64,000 nucleotides of DNA from Rhizobacter koreensis (GTDB taxonomy: Bacteria > Pseudomonadota > Gammaproteobacteria > Burkholderiales > Burkholderiaceae_C), in the NCBI RefSeq assembly GCF_013366375.1, contig NZ_JABWMJ010000005.1, positions 304,167 through 368,166 of the forward strand, in the 5' to 3' direction. The notes beneath the pieces were generated by a model. That model was given only the letters and a program-made list of their open reading frames with translations, ran no database searches and was not told where the DNA came from. The stretch's first letter is position 1; the number at the start of each line of letters is the position of its first letter. This document shows positions 63,997 to 64,000 of the stretch, one piece after another. Position numbers and translations under genes: made by a program.

Positions 63997-64000
63997 GCGG

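Overview
This is high-GC DNA (roughly 65-70% by eye) with strong G/C preference at third codon positions. The gene order ispE-lolB-TPR-mutM-mutY-LON-rapZ-recN-nadK-hrcA, an exosortase-type PEP-CTERM protein and a gltIJKL operon point to a betaproteobacterium of the order Burkholderiales. The genus cannot be fixed from the sequence.

1-14.1 kb is conserved core: a cut tRNA (probably Gln), ispE, lolB, a large TPR protein, mutM, a dynamin-like GTPase, mutY, a LON-domain protein, rapZ-recN, nadK, hrcA and a CAT-anticodon tRNA. Just after that tRNA lies a two-gene unit (14.3-16.0 kb): an ATP-grasp-like protein overlapped by an HExxH protein of the peptide beta-hydroxylase type. It looks like an uncharacterised peptide-modification cassette. 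It faces a PEP-CTERM-anchored subtilase with a sigma-54-type promoter.

18.8-27.7 kb is a zinc-acquisition island, all on the minus strand: zur, a 29-codon membrane peptide, znuC, znuB, znuA, a DUF2796 periplasmic protein, an ABC ATPase plus FtsX-like permease, a DUF3299 protein, a small His/Cys membrane protein and a ZnuD-like TonB receptor. A palindrome just upstream of zur is a candidate Zur operator. The layout combines ZnuABC with what resembles the Vibrio ZrgABCDE system.

28-54.3 kb is mixed housekeeping and catabolism: an MgtC-like protein, a PanE-like reductase, an N-formylglutamate amidohydrolase-like protein, a glycine-zipper lipoprotein and an HNH nuclease. A TetR-led fatty-acid beta-oxidation cluster follows (acyl-CoA dehydrogenase, HAD/ECH bifunctional enzyme, thiolase, enoyl-CoA hydratase, SDR). 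Then come a thioesterase, an Atm1-type exporter, a LysR regulator, gltIJKL with an internal terminator, pyrC, a NYN/LOTUS protein, the RNase P RNA gene, a Bcr/CflA efflux pump, an alpha-carbonic anhydrase and a NnrU-like protein.

From about 54.56 kb to the right edge is the left part of a Mu/BcepMu-like transposable prophage: end-proximal repeated sites, CI-like repressor, Ner-like protein, MuA transposase, MuB ATPase, small early genes, GemA/gp16-like protein and Mor activator. A minus-strand cargo pair (DUF4747 protein plus four-helix membrane protein) is inserted among these genes. Five 22-23 bp tandem repeats at the right edge look like the end of an IS21-family element that has cut a phage gene. 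The items most worth follow-up are the HExxH cassette, the DUF4747 cargo pair, the stand-alone phage-protease-tail repeats, the 29-codon peptide of the zinc operon, and possible clamp-binding motifs shared by the dynamin-like protein and MutY.
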